Below, one piece after another: positions 1-10,414 of a stretch of DNA of 64,000 nt (positions are counted from its first letter, which is position 1; every line of letters starts with the position of its first letter). The DNA comes from Narthecium ossifragum (Eukaryota; Streptophyta; Magnoliopsida; Dioscoreales; Nartheciaceae), in NCBI GenBank assembly GCA_963920575.1, contig OY986966.1, positions 139,001 to 203,000 on the forward strand. The letters are read 5' to 3'. Position numbers and translations under genes: made by a program. The notes below the pieces were generated by a model. The model saw only the letters and a list, made by a program, of their open reading frames with translations, ran no database searches and had not been told where the DNA came from.

Positions 1-816
1 AACTTGAAGGTTAGGAAGGGTGAGGCCGATGTTTTCAGGGATGGTTCCATGAAGATTGTTCTCAGCCATGGCTAGGTAGTACACAGACGAGATGTTGTAA
101 AGCGAGGAAGGAACGGTGCCAGAGAGAGAGTTTCCAGTGATATAGACTCTTCCTAGCTTTGAAACTCGGCCGATGTCGGCGGGAATAGTTCCTTGTAAAT
201 TGTTTAAAGCGAGAGCGAGATCAACCAGAGACGACAAGTTGCTAAAGGAAGGTGGGATGATGCCGGTAAAGTTGTTGCTGTAAAGATGTAGACTAACGAG
301 TTTCGTGAGAGAGCCGAGTTCTGAAGGAATCTTACCGACAAACTGGTTTAAACCCATACGGAGTATCTGGAGTTGCTGACAGCTGGAAACATTACCAGGG
401 ATTTCGCCGCCCAAGGAGTTCCCGCTGAGATGGAGCACTTGAAGCCTCGACAAGCGACCAATCTCTTCTCGAGGGATCGATCCCCGCAGGGTGTTGTTGT
501 AGAGGTATAAACTGATCAAGCTTGTGAGGTTGGTTATGGAGGGAGAGAGGTATCCGACCAGTCCCTGAGAGTGGATGTCCAGAACCCTGACCCTCTGCCG
601 TCGACGGTCGCACGTCACTCCTTTCCAGTCGCAGAAATGGTTACTGTCGTTCCATGAAGCGAGAGCTCCGGAGGGATCCTCTGCAATCCCCTTCTTGAAT
701 TGGAGCAGAGCAATCCGATCCGTATCATTATTGCCTGACACTAGAGAATGCTTCGGGAGCACCACCATCACCACCAGGATGGCACGAGCAAAGGAATAAA
801 CAAGTAGCCTCTCCAT
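1..816 (-). CDS. LRR receptor-like kinase, subfamily XII (N-terminal part, runs off the window)
   Basis: This is the first 272 codons of a leucine-rich-repeat receptor kinase, open from the ATG at 816 to the window edge. The product starts with a hydrophobic signal peptide (MERLLVYSFARAILVV), then an LRRNT_2 cap (DRIALLQFKK, SWNDSNHFCDWKGVTC) and about seven plant-type extracellular LRRs (IPxxLGxLxxLxxLxLxxN), ending in IGLTLPNLQ. The same phrase occurs in the complete paralogue at 1593-6191, so this is a tandem duplicate on the same strand. From family knowledge (FLS2, EFR, Xa21), such proteins are plasma-membrane immune receptors with a cytoplasmic kinase. The kinase part would lie to the left of this window, so whether the gene is intact cannot be judged. 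Confidence 0.9.
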   Translation of the reverse strand, partial: MERLLVYSFARAILVVMVVLPKHSLVSGNNDTDRIALLQFKKGIAEDPSGALASWNDSNHFCDWKGVTCDRRRQRVRVLDIHSQGLVGYLSPSITNLTSLISLYLYNNTLRGSIPREEIGRLSRLQVLHLSGNSLGGEIPGNVSSCQQLQILRMGLNQFVGKIPSELGSLTKLVSLHLYSNNFTGIIPPSFSNLSSLVDLALALNNLQGTIPADIGRVSKLGRVYITGNSLSGTVPSSLYNISSVYYLAMAENNLHGTIPENIGLTLPNLQV

Positions 817-1592
817 TAGATCTTCCAAGGAGAGGTCACGGAATTAAAAGATTTATTTGAACATTTATGGCCTAAACGCCTAATCATAAGGTTTCATGGA
901 TCAAGAGGTGATTCCTATATCCTTCTTAGTTCTTATCGACTTCAATACGCGATTGGGAAAGAGTTCATTTGAAATTAATTTTTGGTTGTTGTTGACAGTG
1001 GGAGGTTGATGAATTGCGACAGGATTGATTTAAGTAGGTGCTAGTTGGAGGGGTCCGGTGACGCACCTAGATGACTAATTAAACTTCCCACACAATATCA
1101 GGAAAGTCGTGAATGGTTGCTACTCCGTTCACACACCATTTATCATTATCAATGGTATTTGAATGCGTCGTCATATGTAAATTGATCTCGAAGAATTCCT
1201 AATAAATTAGACAGATGTGCCTCTATACATGATTCGGATATTGACCACCACACCACAGCAATATTAATTATATGTATTATATATCTATTATATAAGATCA
1301 TGTTTTGTGACTTATGAATCACAATTTGACTGATCTATTTTATCACACCTGACAGTTGTGCCATCTAGAGAAAAAGAGAGAGAACATGTGACAGTTGAAT
1401 CATAGAAAATGAGTAACAGATGTGTGTAGTTAGAGGATAGGGGAGGTGGGTGGATCCCCGTATTAGGTGACACGTCACACCTAGTATATATATATATCAA
1501 TATATGTTGTAGACGATGGATACATAAATACCTACATTTGAGTCAGCAAACAACGATCAACACAGAAACCATGCAGCAGTGCATTGCAATTC
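817..1592. other. Intergenic gap between the tandem LRR kinases
   Basis: This stretch should hold the promoter of the left LRR kinase and the 3' untranslated region of the right one. It is AT-rich, with a short (TA)n run near 1485-1497. I see no additional gene. Confidence 0.4.
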
Positions 1593-4500
1593 CTAGTTCT
1601 CTGCCATCCGATAAAGAGCCTTTATCTCTTCCAATCGAGTCACGACATCCCTTATTTTCATCCGCTTTCTCGGTGCCTCCCTTGCGCATGAGAGACCTAT
1701 TTCGATCACCGAGATACTACAATGCTCTTGCACTCGTCTTCCTTGATCATCGTTATCTTGGATGTCGATTGTAATTTCTGCAGCTCTGTCCTTGACGAGT
1801 AACGAAGGGTCGATGATCCCAGTGATTTGGGACTCCCCTGCATATAATTTATCATCAACGTACTTCTGAAGGGTTAGCCCATCTGTAAACATGTCATCTG
1901 TTGGTCTCTTCCCTGTGAACATCTCAAGTAGAAGGATCCCATAGCTATATACATCACCGTCGGTAGAGATCTTCCCACCCATTCCATATTCTGCAAATAA
2001 TCATTTCAGGTATTCAGCATAGGCAATCAAATGCAAGTGTGTCTAAAAGGGTAACTAAAGCCATGACAAAGGAGGAAAAAACATCAGACAAGGAGGATAA
2101 AAGAAAGGTCCAGAGTAAGAAAGATCCAGCTAATAACACTGGAAAATCAGGCAAGAAAAAGACTTCTATACCCAAATCAAATGTTCCAACAAAGGGTAAT
2201 GATCTTTCGAAATTCTACATCAACCAAGTACCTTAATTTTTTTTTGTCTTTGTATATATGTCTATTATGCAAAGGAACTACAATTTTTTAGAGACTTTGG
2301 CCTTGGGCTTTTTAAGTGCATGAAATTGGGCTCCTTATAATCTACAATTAAGGATAACAAGTGTATATGAGACTTTGATAAACAGATGTGATTTTTTTCA
2401 CAAGGGCAAGTAGTATATTGACATCTTTGAATTTAGATCCTAGGACCTTTTTTCCTACTGCACGCCTAAGGGTATTGAGAAGCTGGAGTGATTTTTATAC
2501 ATAATTTCTTCCGAGGTTCACTTATATCAAATTCCTATTCTTGAGCAATTTTTGGACACTATTCATGTTTGTGGAGTACTGCAGGCTCTCTAATGATCAA
2601 TAAGACTGTTATATGAGAAAATAGTATCTACTTGTTATTGCTATATTTGATTCTTTATGTAATTTGCTGATATGGAGTGGCGAATATGTTAACCTTATAT
2701 TATTCACATAGATATACATTAAAGTCATTTCTTTTGATATGGTTTGCTAGATAGTTGTATCCTTTCCATAATGTCCTTGCTTGTGGTGCGATGTAGTTAA
2801 AAATAAAAACAGTCAAAAAATTGGTACATGGAATTCGTGGATCATAACTTCAGTCATGAAATCATAGGTCTACATACTAGAAACTATCTCTTTGAAAGCA
2901 TGTTGATTTTGGTGTAGAAATAATCATCCTAATATGCATTTGAGATTATAAGGTTGACTATCTGACTCACTCTCTTAAAGATCAAGTTGCAGGAGAATGT
3001 AAAAGGATCAAACGAATGATAAGCTTGGTGGAGTTAATCTAAGATGACAAACAAGAGAAAAAAGGTTTACCTGGTGCAACGTAGCCAACAGATCCTTTAA
3101 TGGCAATTGAACCAGACGAATTTTCAGAGGCTTTAATGCTAGCTCTAGGAAGGAAACTTGATATCCCAAAATCACCCAGATGGGCAGTCATGTCATCGTC
3201 CAGAAGAACATTGCTTGGCTTAAGATCACAATGGACAATTGATGATTCACAGTGGTTGTGGAGATAATCCAACACAGCAGCCACGTCAAGTGCAATATTA
3301 AATCTCTGAAGAAGGCTTAATTTCTTGAAGTTAGAATTTTCATCTAGCTCCGGATGCAACCACTTCTCCAGACTGCCATTGGGCATATACTCAAATACAA
3401 GAGCTCTGAAATCATTACCTCTGAAATCCAGAGTTGAACACAAGGTCCACAACTTCACAAGGTTGCGATGCCGGATGTATCTCAGGATTTGGCATTCAGC
3501 GATGAAAGACTTGAAAGCATCTCTGTGTTCGAGGTTGAGCACCTTGACTGCAAAAACAATCTCCCCATCGTTCATGCTGCCCTTGTATACAGATCCATAA
3601 CTACCCGCGCCGATGAAATTGCTATAGGAGAAGTCATCAGTTGCCTTCAGCAGATCCGTATAAGAAACATGCCAGAGTCGATCCTCTGAGGGTGTTTTCA
3701 ATGGAAGCTGCCTCTTTGTGTTTCTTCTCCAGTAGCATATTAAAGCTAGTGAAAGTAACAAAATCAACAACAGAACTCCAAAAACAACTGGCAGAATCAC
3801 AACAAGGTCATCAGAACTTTTCTTGTTCTTGCCATCAGGTGGACAGGGAGGTAGATGCAATTCCGGGATACCACCACAGAGGTTCTGGTTACCATGAACA
3901 AAAACTGCACTTGCAATTCCAAAGGCTCCTCCTTTCGGTACTTCACCATTAAGATTATTGAAAGACAGGTTTAAGCTTTGCAAGTTCTTCAGGTCGGCAA
4001 GAATTGCAGGGATGTCACCAGACAGGCTATTGTATGATAAATCCAACACTTTTATGCCCTTCAAACCACTCAGCGACAAAGGAATGGCTCCATCAAATTC
4101 GTTATGGTCCAAAGAAAGATGTTCCAACACCACACACTCGCCTAGCGTCGAAGGAATTCCACCAGACAAGCTATTGTAAGAAATAATTAGTTCCCCAAGA
4201 TTTCTTAATTCACCCACTTCTGACGGCAGCGCCCCATTCAGAAGATTATGAGACAAGTCGACGTAGTTCGACAGTGAAAAGATACCAAAGACTTCTTTAG
4301 GGATGGATCCGGTGAGGTTATTGCCAGAAAGATCCAAAGTTTCCAGATTCCGACAACTCCCGAGGCTTGTGGGAATGCTCCCTTCTAGATTGTTTGCATC
4401 TAAATATAGCTCAACCAGTTGAGAGAGGTTCCCAAAGGAGAAGGGGATTGTCCCAGAAAGCTTGTTTTTGAACAAAACTAGAGCCTCCAGCTTTTGGAGT

Positions 4501-6191
4501 TTCCCAATGGATTCAGGAATAGCACCAGTGAAAAGATTCTCTTGGATACCCAGCATGTTGAGATTGACATATCTCTCGATCCCAAGAGGAATGCTCCCCA
4601 CTAACTTGTTTTGACCCAAGGTTAGCCGCGTGAGTTCCACCGACAGATTTGCTATTGTGAACGGCAATTCGCCCCTAAGATCGTTGTCGACCAGGCTCAG
4701 CTCCGTCAGTAGCGTGCAGTTAGTAAGCGAAGAGATGAAATCCCAGTGACTAGGTTCCTTGGCCTCCAGCTTATTTCCCCACAGGGAAAGCCAGTTAAGA
4801 TCTTTTAGGCTGCCGAGATTCGCAGGAATTACCCCGCTGAATGTGTTGTTGCCAAGATCGATTTGCTGGAGCATTGAAGCATTGCACAATGTAATGGGAA
4901 TGGGTCCTCCTAGTTTGTTCCCAACCACGTTGAGAACCAAAAGGTTAGGAAGAGTGAGGCCGATGCTGGCGGGTAGTGTTCCGGATAGCTGATTCTTCAC
5001 CATGCTTATGGTATTCAAAGAGGAGATATTGAAGAGCGATTGTGGAACAGGGCCTGATAGCATGTTGCTAGAGATTTTAAAAAAACTTAGGCTTGTGAGA
5101 CGGCCCAAATCCTCCGGCAGGTTGCCATGGAGACTGTTCTTGGATAAATCGAGAATGGAGAGAGACGACAAGTTTGTGAGCGAAGGAGGAATAAGCCCTT
5201 GGAGGTTGTTCATGGAGAGATCCAAATACGTGAGAGAGGAGATGTCCCCCAGGGAGCCTGGGATGCTTCCTGAGAGGGTGTTGCTCGAAAGAATGAGATA
5301 CGAGAGACCTTGGAGATCGGCCAATGACGAAGGAATGCCTCCTGTGAGGGCGTTGAGCGATAGATCGAGATAAGTTAGGTTTGATAGATCCGATATCTGA
5401 GGTGGAATAACTCCGTCGAGTCCATTATTGGCAAGTCTGAGCACCCGCAGTTGGGAGAGATTCCACGAAGAAAACTGTATTGCTCCAGTGAGGCCATTCG
5501 TGGAGAGATCAAGATAGCTAAGAGAGGAGAGGTTCCCCAAGGAAGGAGGTACAACTCCAGAAAGTTGGTTGCTGGAGATATCAAGCTGTACAAGAGATGA
5601 GAGGTTCCCTAGGAGAGGTATTGTACCAGTAAGATTATTGCTGCCTAAATTCAGCACCTGGAGCTTCGAAAGAGAGTTGAGCTCACTGGGAATGCTCTCT
5701 ACAAGGAAGTTATCAGTCAAGTCAAGGACTTCAAGGTTCCTGCAGTCACCAAGGCTGGCCGGAATAGCCCCATCAAGAGAGTTGGAGCTTAAGTTGAGAG
5801 CTTGAAGACGGAGAAGATGACCGATCTCCGACGGTATAAGGGCATGGAGACTGTTGTTTGGTAGGTGGAGTTTTTGAAGAAAAGTGAGGTTTCCGATGGA
5901 AGGGGATAAGGAGCCCAGGAGTTCCATCGACTCCAAGACCAAGGCAGTGACCCTACCCGGGTGCGCATGGTCGCAAGTAACACCTCTCCATTGGCAAACA
6001 TCTTGAGTGCCATTCCAAGAGCTAAGGAACTCATGGGGATCACTTACGGCATCCTTAAATGCAAGCAAAGCAATGCGATCGGCTCCGCTGCCGGTAGTGT
6101 TGGCATTTTGGCAGAGCGAAGGCAGGATCAGGAAGGAGAGGAGGACGAGGGAACGACATACCTCTGTGATGAGCACCCGTGAGAGCTCCAT
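1593..6191 (-). CDS. LRR receptor-like kinase, subfamily XII (Xa21/EFR type, non-RD kinase)
   Basis: Two exons: 6191-3071 and 1990-1593, with a GT-AG intron of 1080 bp. The junction falls in the APE motif of the kinase (GYVAP / EYGMGGKIS), the usual intron site of Xa21-like genes. The product is about 1172 residues: signal peptide (1-28), LRRNT cap (WRGVTC), more than two dozen LRRs, a membrane span near 795-818 ([19 protein letters not shown]), then a kinase from about 855 with [11 protein letters not shown], catalytic lysine in [12 protein letters not shown] (near 987) and DFG (near 1006). The residue before the catalytic Asp is Cys, so this is a non-RD kinase, the class linked to pattern-triggered immunity. 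An upstream in-frame Met at 6227 exists; I prefer 6191 because it places the signal peptide at the start. No frameshift is seen. Ligand unknown. Confidence 0.93.
1991..3070 (-). other. Intron of the LRR kinase gene
   Basis: The donor reads CAG|GTAAAC and the acceptor TTTGCAG|AATATGG. Inside it, on the opposite strand, lies a 65-codon lysine-rich open frame (2039-2236) with no recognisable domain, probably chance or remnant. Confidence 0.75.
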
Positions 6192-6227
6192 CCTGACAAA
6201 AAGACCCCGGCCAAAACTAAAATCCAC

Positions 6228-7874
6228 CCGGCCAATTTGATGAAACAGTATGGCTAGACATGGGCAGGCTGCCTGTTAGGTGGTGTTCCAGGAAAGCCCA
6301 ATTAGTTTGGTTTCATCGGCGGGTTGAGAATTGAGAATTTGAGATGGATACAAGACAAAAGCCAAAAACAAAGTCCATTCTAGAGAGGCTTTTTTGGCCA
6401 ATGAAGCGCGAATCTTCTCCCGTTCTAGAGGCCAAGGCGACCATTCTTCTTCCTTCGCTACTTTATCACTTTATTAAATGATTAACAGCACGATGATACA
6501 AATGTTTGTTGAACAGACTTTGAATATTCAACCCAAAAAAAAAAAAAAAGAAGAAGAATTTGGACTTACATTTCAAAATGAGCATGCCGTGCGCGATGCG
6601 CGATCAATGAGAAACACCAGACTTTAGTTACTCGACCAAAGAAGAGGAAGAAATTGAACTTCCGTTTCAAGATGACCATGCCAATCCGGTCAAGATTAAT
6701 GTGTGGATTTCCATCCACCAACTCCACCAGGCATTTGAGACGCGCACTCTTCCAGGGCTTCACAGAACTCTCATATAGGGCTCATCCACTCAAAGATTAG
6801 TGGTTCTTCTTTTTCCTCAGACCTGTCAACAGGACTCTCTCTAGAGCAAAGAGGCTGGAGGCAGGACATATCCTGCCTGAAATTGAACTTACAGCTAATG
6901 ACAAACTCTGTGGCCCCATCACTTAATCTTTACCTTCCTATAGCCCTCTTCTTTCCGTGTTCTGTTCTATGATATGCGACTTCTTCTTTGTCTACGAAAT
7001 GCACATGTTTTCATGAAAACAAGCCAGTATCCATTGAAAGTGGTGGCAACTGCTACAACACATTCTGAGTCAAAAGATTGCCAAACCCAAGTAAAGAGAA
7101 GAACAATCAAACATAGTTAGCATGTTAGAATTATATGCATGGCTTAAGGTAGGAGCCCAATTAAATCCAATCTTGAAGGAAAGCAAATCTTGCCGCACTG
7201 CCAACCATGGTGCAACTTAAATGTAAGAGAAAGTAACTAGCAACCTTCACCTTCCCAATGAGCATGTAGAGTCACTAAGGATTGATGAGGCCACAATCCA
7301 AGTTGCTGGACGACATGTGCATATATCTGCTCCGTGATTGAATTTCTCAGGACAATATGTGCCATTCTCTGTTCAAATCCCACCGTGTCACTTAGTTCTT
7401 CACACATGCCACCAAAGAGATCTGTAATAGCTTGTACATGAAAACTGGTAGCCATCTTTATGATATCTGAGGAGGAAGTGGATAACATCTGGTCTGTCAA
7501 AAAAAGGTGGACGGGAGGATACGTCTAGACCTACAGCATCGAAATTTGTCTAAGTCAGTCATTCCGGAAACTATTCAAGTAATGGGATAAGCTCACTTCC
7601 GTGACAGCTGACAGGGCAGAAAGTATGATCTATAAGAGATACTAAACTAAACAAAGAACACCTCCGGCCTCAATGTTCTTCAAAATTGAAATTGATTGCT
7701 GTCCTTCTCAAACACACTTGCTCAAATTCACAATTCACCAACACTCTGAATTACCAATACATCTGCTCAGGTAAAAGAGAATGAATAGCAAATGACATTT
7801 ACCCATGTACAGCATATATATACATATATATCATCAAAACAGATTGCATGACAAATGAAAGAGCCAAACATATC

Positions 7875-7924
<50 letters not shown>

Positions 7925-8076
7925 AATTTCCATTGAAGAACATCATACAGAACAACTGTTTGAGATTGGCCATAGCAATCACAGGTTCTACAGTAGGAAT
8001 CGAATCGAAGTATCGAACTACAGTTTCACGAGGGTAGGGGGAAAAGGATGGAAAAGGAATCATATATTGTCCCTAT
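6228..8076. other. Intergenic region with an unassigned short open frame
   Basis: No recognisable gene. On the minus strand 7237-7500 is an 87-codon open frame (MTDQMLSTSSSDIIKMATSF at its start) that I cannot assign to a family and that lacks a convincing partner exon. Two imperfect 30-bp copies of a TTTCAAxATGAxCATGCC motif lie near 6561 and 6653. A compound microsatellite (GT)n(AT)n(AG)n occupies about 7874-7923. The right edge contains the 3' untranslated region of the plastid ribosomal protein gene. Confidence 0.35.
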
Positions 8077-8691
8077 TTAGGAGAAGAGGGACTCGTCGAG
8101 TTGGATTTTGACGATTTCACCGTCATCGAAACGGTCCTTCTTAGGCGGCGATGGGGGGACGGGGACGCGGGGAGGACCTCTTCCCTTCTTCTTGTTGCGA
8201 GGCCTCGCCTGAGGAGGGAGGACATATGAACCAATCAAGATAGATAGATAGATGGATAGATAGAAAATAGAAAAAAAAAATTCTTGGAAAAAAAATAATA
8301 ACTTAGAATAAGATAAGATGGGGGATGCAATGGACTTACGTTCCCGAAGGAATGCTTGAAGCGCTTTCCCTTGGCAGTCTTCTTATCCCCTCTGCCGCAG
8401 TACACTGATCCAAATAACAAAGCAATAATGAGACCGACCTATAAAGCCAATCGAAGAAGGTTCTCATTCATAGCTAGCTATAGTGTCGCAGGTCTGACCT
8501 AAAGGAAGCGCCGCCGCCGAATGAGCGGTTGAAGAAGATGAAACCGAGACGGAGGGGAGAGACGCTCCAGCTAGTAGTGTTTCGGAGCGGGAGAAGGAAA
8601 GGCGAGAGGAGGAGGGGGGGTGTTGCTGCTGGAGAGAGATGGAAGCCATGGGAAACAGCAGAGATGCCGTTCCGAGCGTGACCAACGCCAT
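8077..8691 (-). CDS. PSRP4: Plastid 30S ribosomal protein bTHXc (PSRP4, S31-type)
   Basis: Three exons: 8691-8499, 8404-8340, 8208-8077, all GT-AG, giving 129 residues. Residues 1-64 form a Ser/Thr/Ala-rich chloroplast transit peptide. The mature part carries the Thx signature [20 protein letters not shown] and a lysine/proline tail ([19 protein letters not shown]), ending in an acidic [16 protein letters not shown]. It is a small basic protein of the chloroplast ribosome small subunit, related to bacterial Thx, and encoded in the nucleus. Splice phases join cleanly (G|TG for Val at junction 1, phase 0 at junction 2). A long (GA)n tract lies just upstream at about 8756-8790, probably in the 5' untranslated region or promoter. 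Confidence 0.93.
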
Positions 8692-8750
8692 CGATTCGTC
8701 TCACTCACTCCAATACGCACCACCGGAGAGCAGGAGAGGCGGAAACCAGA

Positions 8751-8755
<5 letters not shown>

Positions 8756-8790
<35 letters not shown>
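8756..8790. repeat. (GA)n microsatellite upstream of PSRP4
   Basis: An uninterrupted GA tract of about 35 bp, 65 to 100 bp upstream of the PSRP4 start codon. GA tracts are frequent in plant 5' leaders and can bind GAGA-binding BPC proteins; a regulatory role here is inference. Confidence 0.8.
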
Positions 8791-8791
<1 letters not shown>

Positions 8792-8792
<1 letters not shown>

Positions 8793-9227
8793 CCGATAGG
8801 TAATTTGGAGGGGATAAGATAGATGGCTTAAAAGGCTGCTATACGATATAGCGGATCGACTTCTTTTATGGCCCGGCCACTAACATTCACCAAAATAGAC
8901 GGGCCCAGCTAACATCATTCCTTAAAAGGCCGGAACCCGCTTACAACCACAACTATGGCCCACTAAGGCTCAGCCTCGACTTCGCCTAGCCCTTATGAGG
9001 AGGACCTGCCAACAATAAACATCTCGCGTGGCAGTGGCATATACGGTAGGAGAAAATGAGCTCCCGGTTCATGAAATATTGTTCACCAAATATCATTAGT
9101 CAAGATTGTGAAATATCTTTTTGGATATTAAGATCAAGATATTTGCATGGAATTCCAAACCAAACGAATGAATGATGCATACTAGGATTATATATTATGT
9201 TCCCAAAGGTCTATTTTTAACAAACTT
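8792..9227. other. Intergenic stretch
   Basis: Promoter-side sequence of PSRP4 and unassigned DNA; I see no gene or repeat that I can name. Confidence 0.3.
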
Positions 9228-9650
9228 AAAGTGCTGCTATTGGAGCAGTTGAGATAGGGAATGATGATTGTCCGGTTTGAGCGAAATGATGTCCGGTGAG
9301 GGCGGGCTCGGTGCTGGCCACGGAGATGCTAGCGATTAGAGAAGCCATGAGTGCTGCGTTGGGGAAGATCATGGCGCGGGTGATCATCGAATCTGACTCA
9401 CTTCATGCGGTTGACATCCTGAATGGCAGGCGGGCGTGGCCAGCTTAAGTGGACAGCATCCTCAGGGAGGTGTGGTTTCTGGCTATGAAAATGAAATATG
9501 TCATGTTCATATATATACCTAGGACTCTTAATAGCAAAGCTGTTTTTGAATGGTCTCCTGATAAGGGGTCATTGGGATTCTGAGATCTGGTTGTATAGGA
9601 ACTAGCCTACATGCTCAATTAATCAAAAAAAAAAAAAAAAAGTGCTGCTA
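9228..9650 (+). mobile_element. 5'-truncated LINE remnant (RNase H end) with poly(A) and TSD
   Basis: A plus-strand fragment whose translation resembles the RNase H domain at the end of plant LINE ORF2 (LATEMLAIREAMSAALGK, then VIIESDSLHAVDILNG), interrupted by stops. It ends in an 18-base poly(A) run (9624-9641). The 12-bp sequence AAAGTGCTGCTA is found on both sides (9228-9239 and 9639-9650), which is a target-site duplication. The element is thus a heavily 5'-truncated insertion of about 400 bp. Confidence 0.85.
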
Positions 9651-10414
9651 CCTGCCGATTGCGTCCTGGGAACCCAAAAATTCACGAAGAGTAGAATCGA
9701 GAATAATCTCATTAATTGCATCGTCTGGAATATGTAAAAGTTTCATAATGCAAAGTAAAGGATTTTGAGGGAAATTTACTATATGATTCCAATCCATTGG
9801 CCTACAGAAAGTATGATCAGAAGAGAAACATACGAGAATTTTGTAATTTTATACAATGCCATGCCAACGCAAACACAGGCATCAAACAACGGACTAAAAA
9901 CAGGGTAATTGAAGCACACCCGCGCCATCCACAGAGTAGATTAAGCAAGTACTCAACCTAACAAAACCCAAAGTATGTAGAATTTGGATAAAGCGTACCA
10001 AAACATATCACATTGCTTCAGTCAGTCATATCACAACCAATAAATATCAGGTAGCAACAGGAATGCATACAACATACAGGCTACATTTAAAGATGCCTAT
10101 TAGTGAACACAAAAATCAGATCCAAGGAAAGTTGTTCTAGTCTAACTAAACACGAGTTACACATCTCAGATATGTATTAATACCAATAACTAGTTAGATA
10201 TATCTATTAATATCAACAACTGTTACCTTGGAGATCACCATCTACTTTTGAGGGGTACCTAGAATGAGTTGTGTTACAATTCAAATACAAAAGGAAGCAC
10301 ATTTTAGTTTTGATAAGGAAAATACACGATACAAACGCCAGCCATGCATTCTAATAATCGTCTATAAATGCAAGAGCTTCAAAACTAGAAGGTGATCTCC
10401 AAAGTAATAGTCAA
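9651..10414. other. Intergenic stretch downstream of the WIYLD gene
   Basis: AT-rich sequence, probably including the 3' untranslated region of the minus-strand WIYLD gene. No other feature recognised. Confidence 0.3.

Noticed and set aside
2039..2236. A lysine-rich plus-strand frame in the LRR kinase intron
   Set aside because: It lies antisense within an intron, has low-complexity composition and no recognisable domain or splice partner.
3325..6240. Many plus-strand frames opposite the LRR kinase
   Set aside because: They are antisense shadows of the repeated LRR codons.
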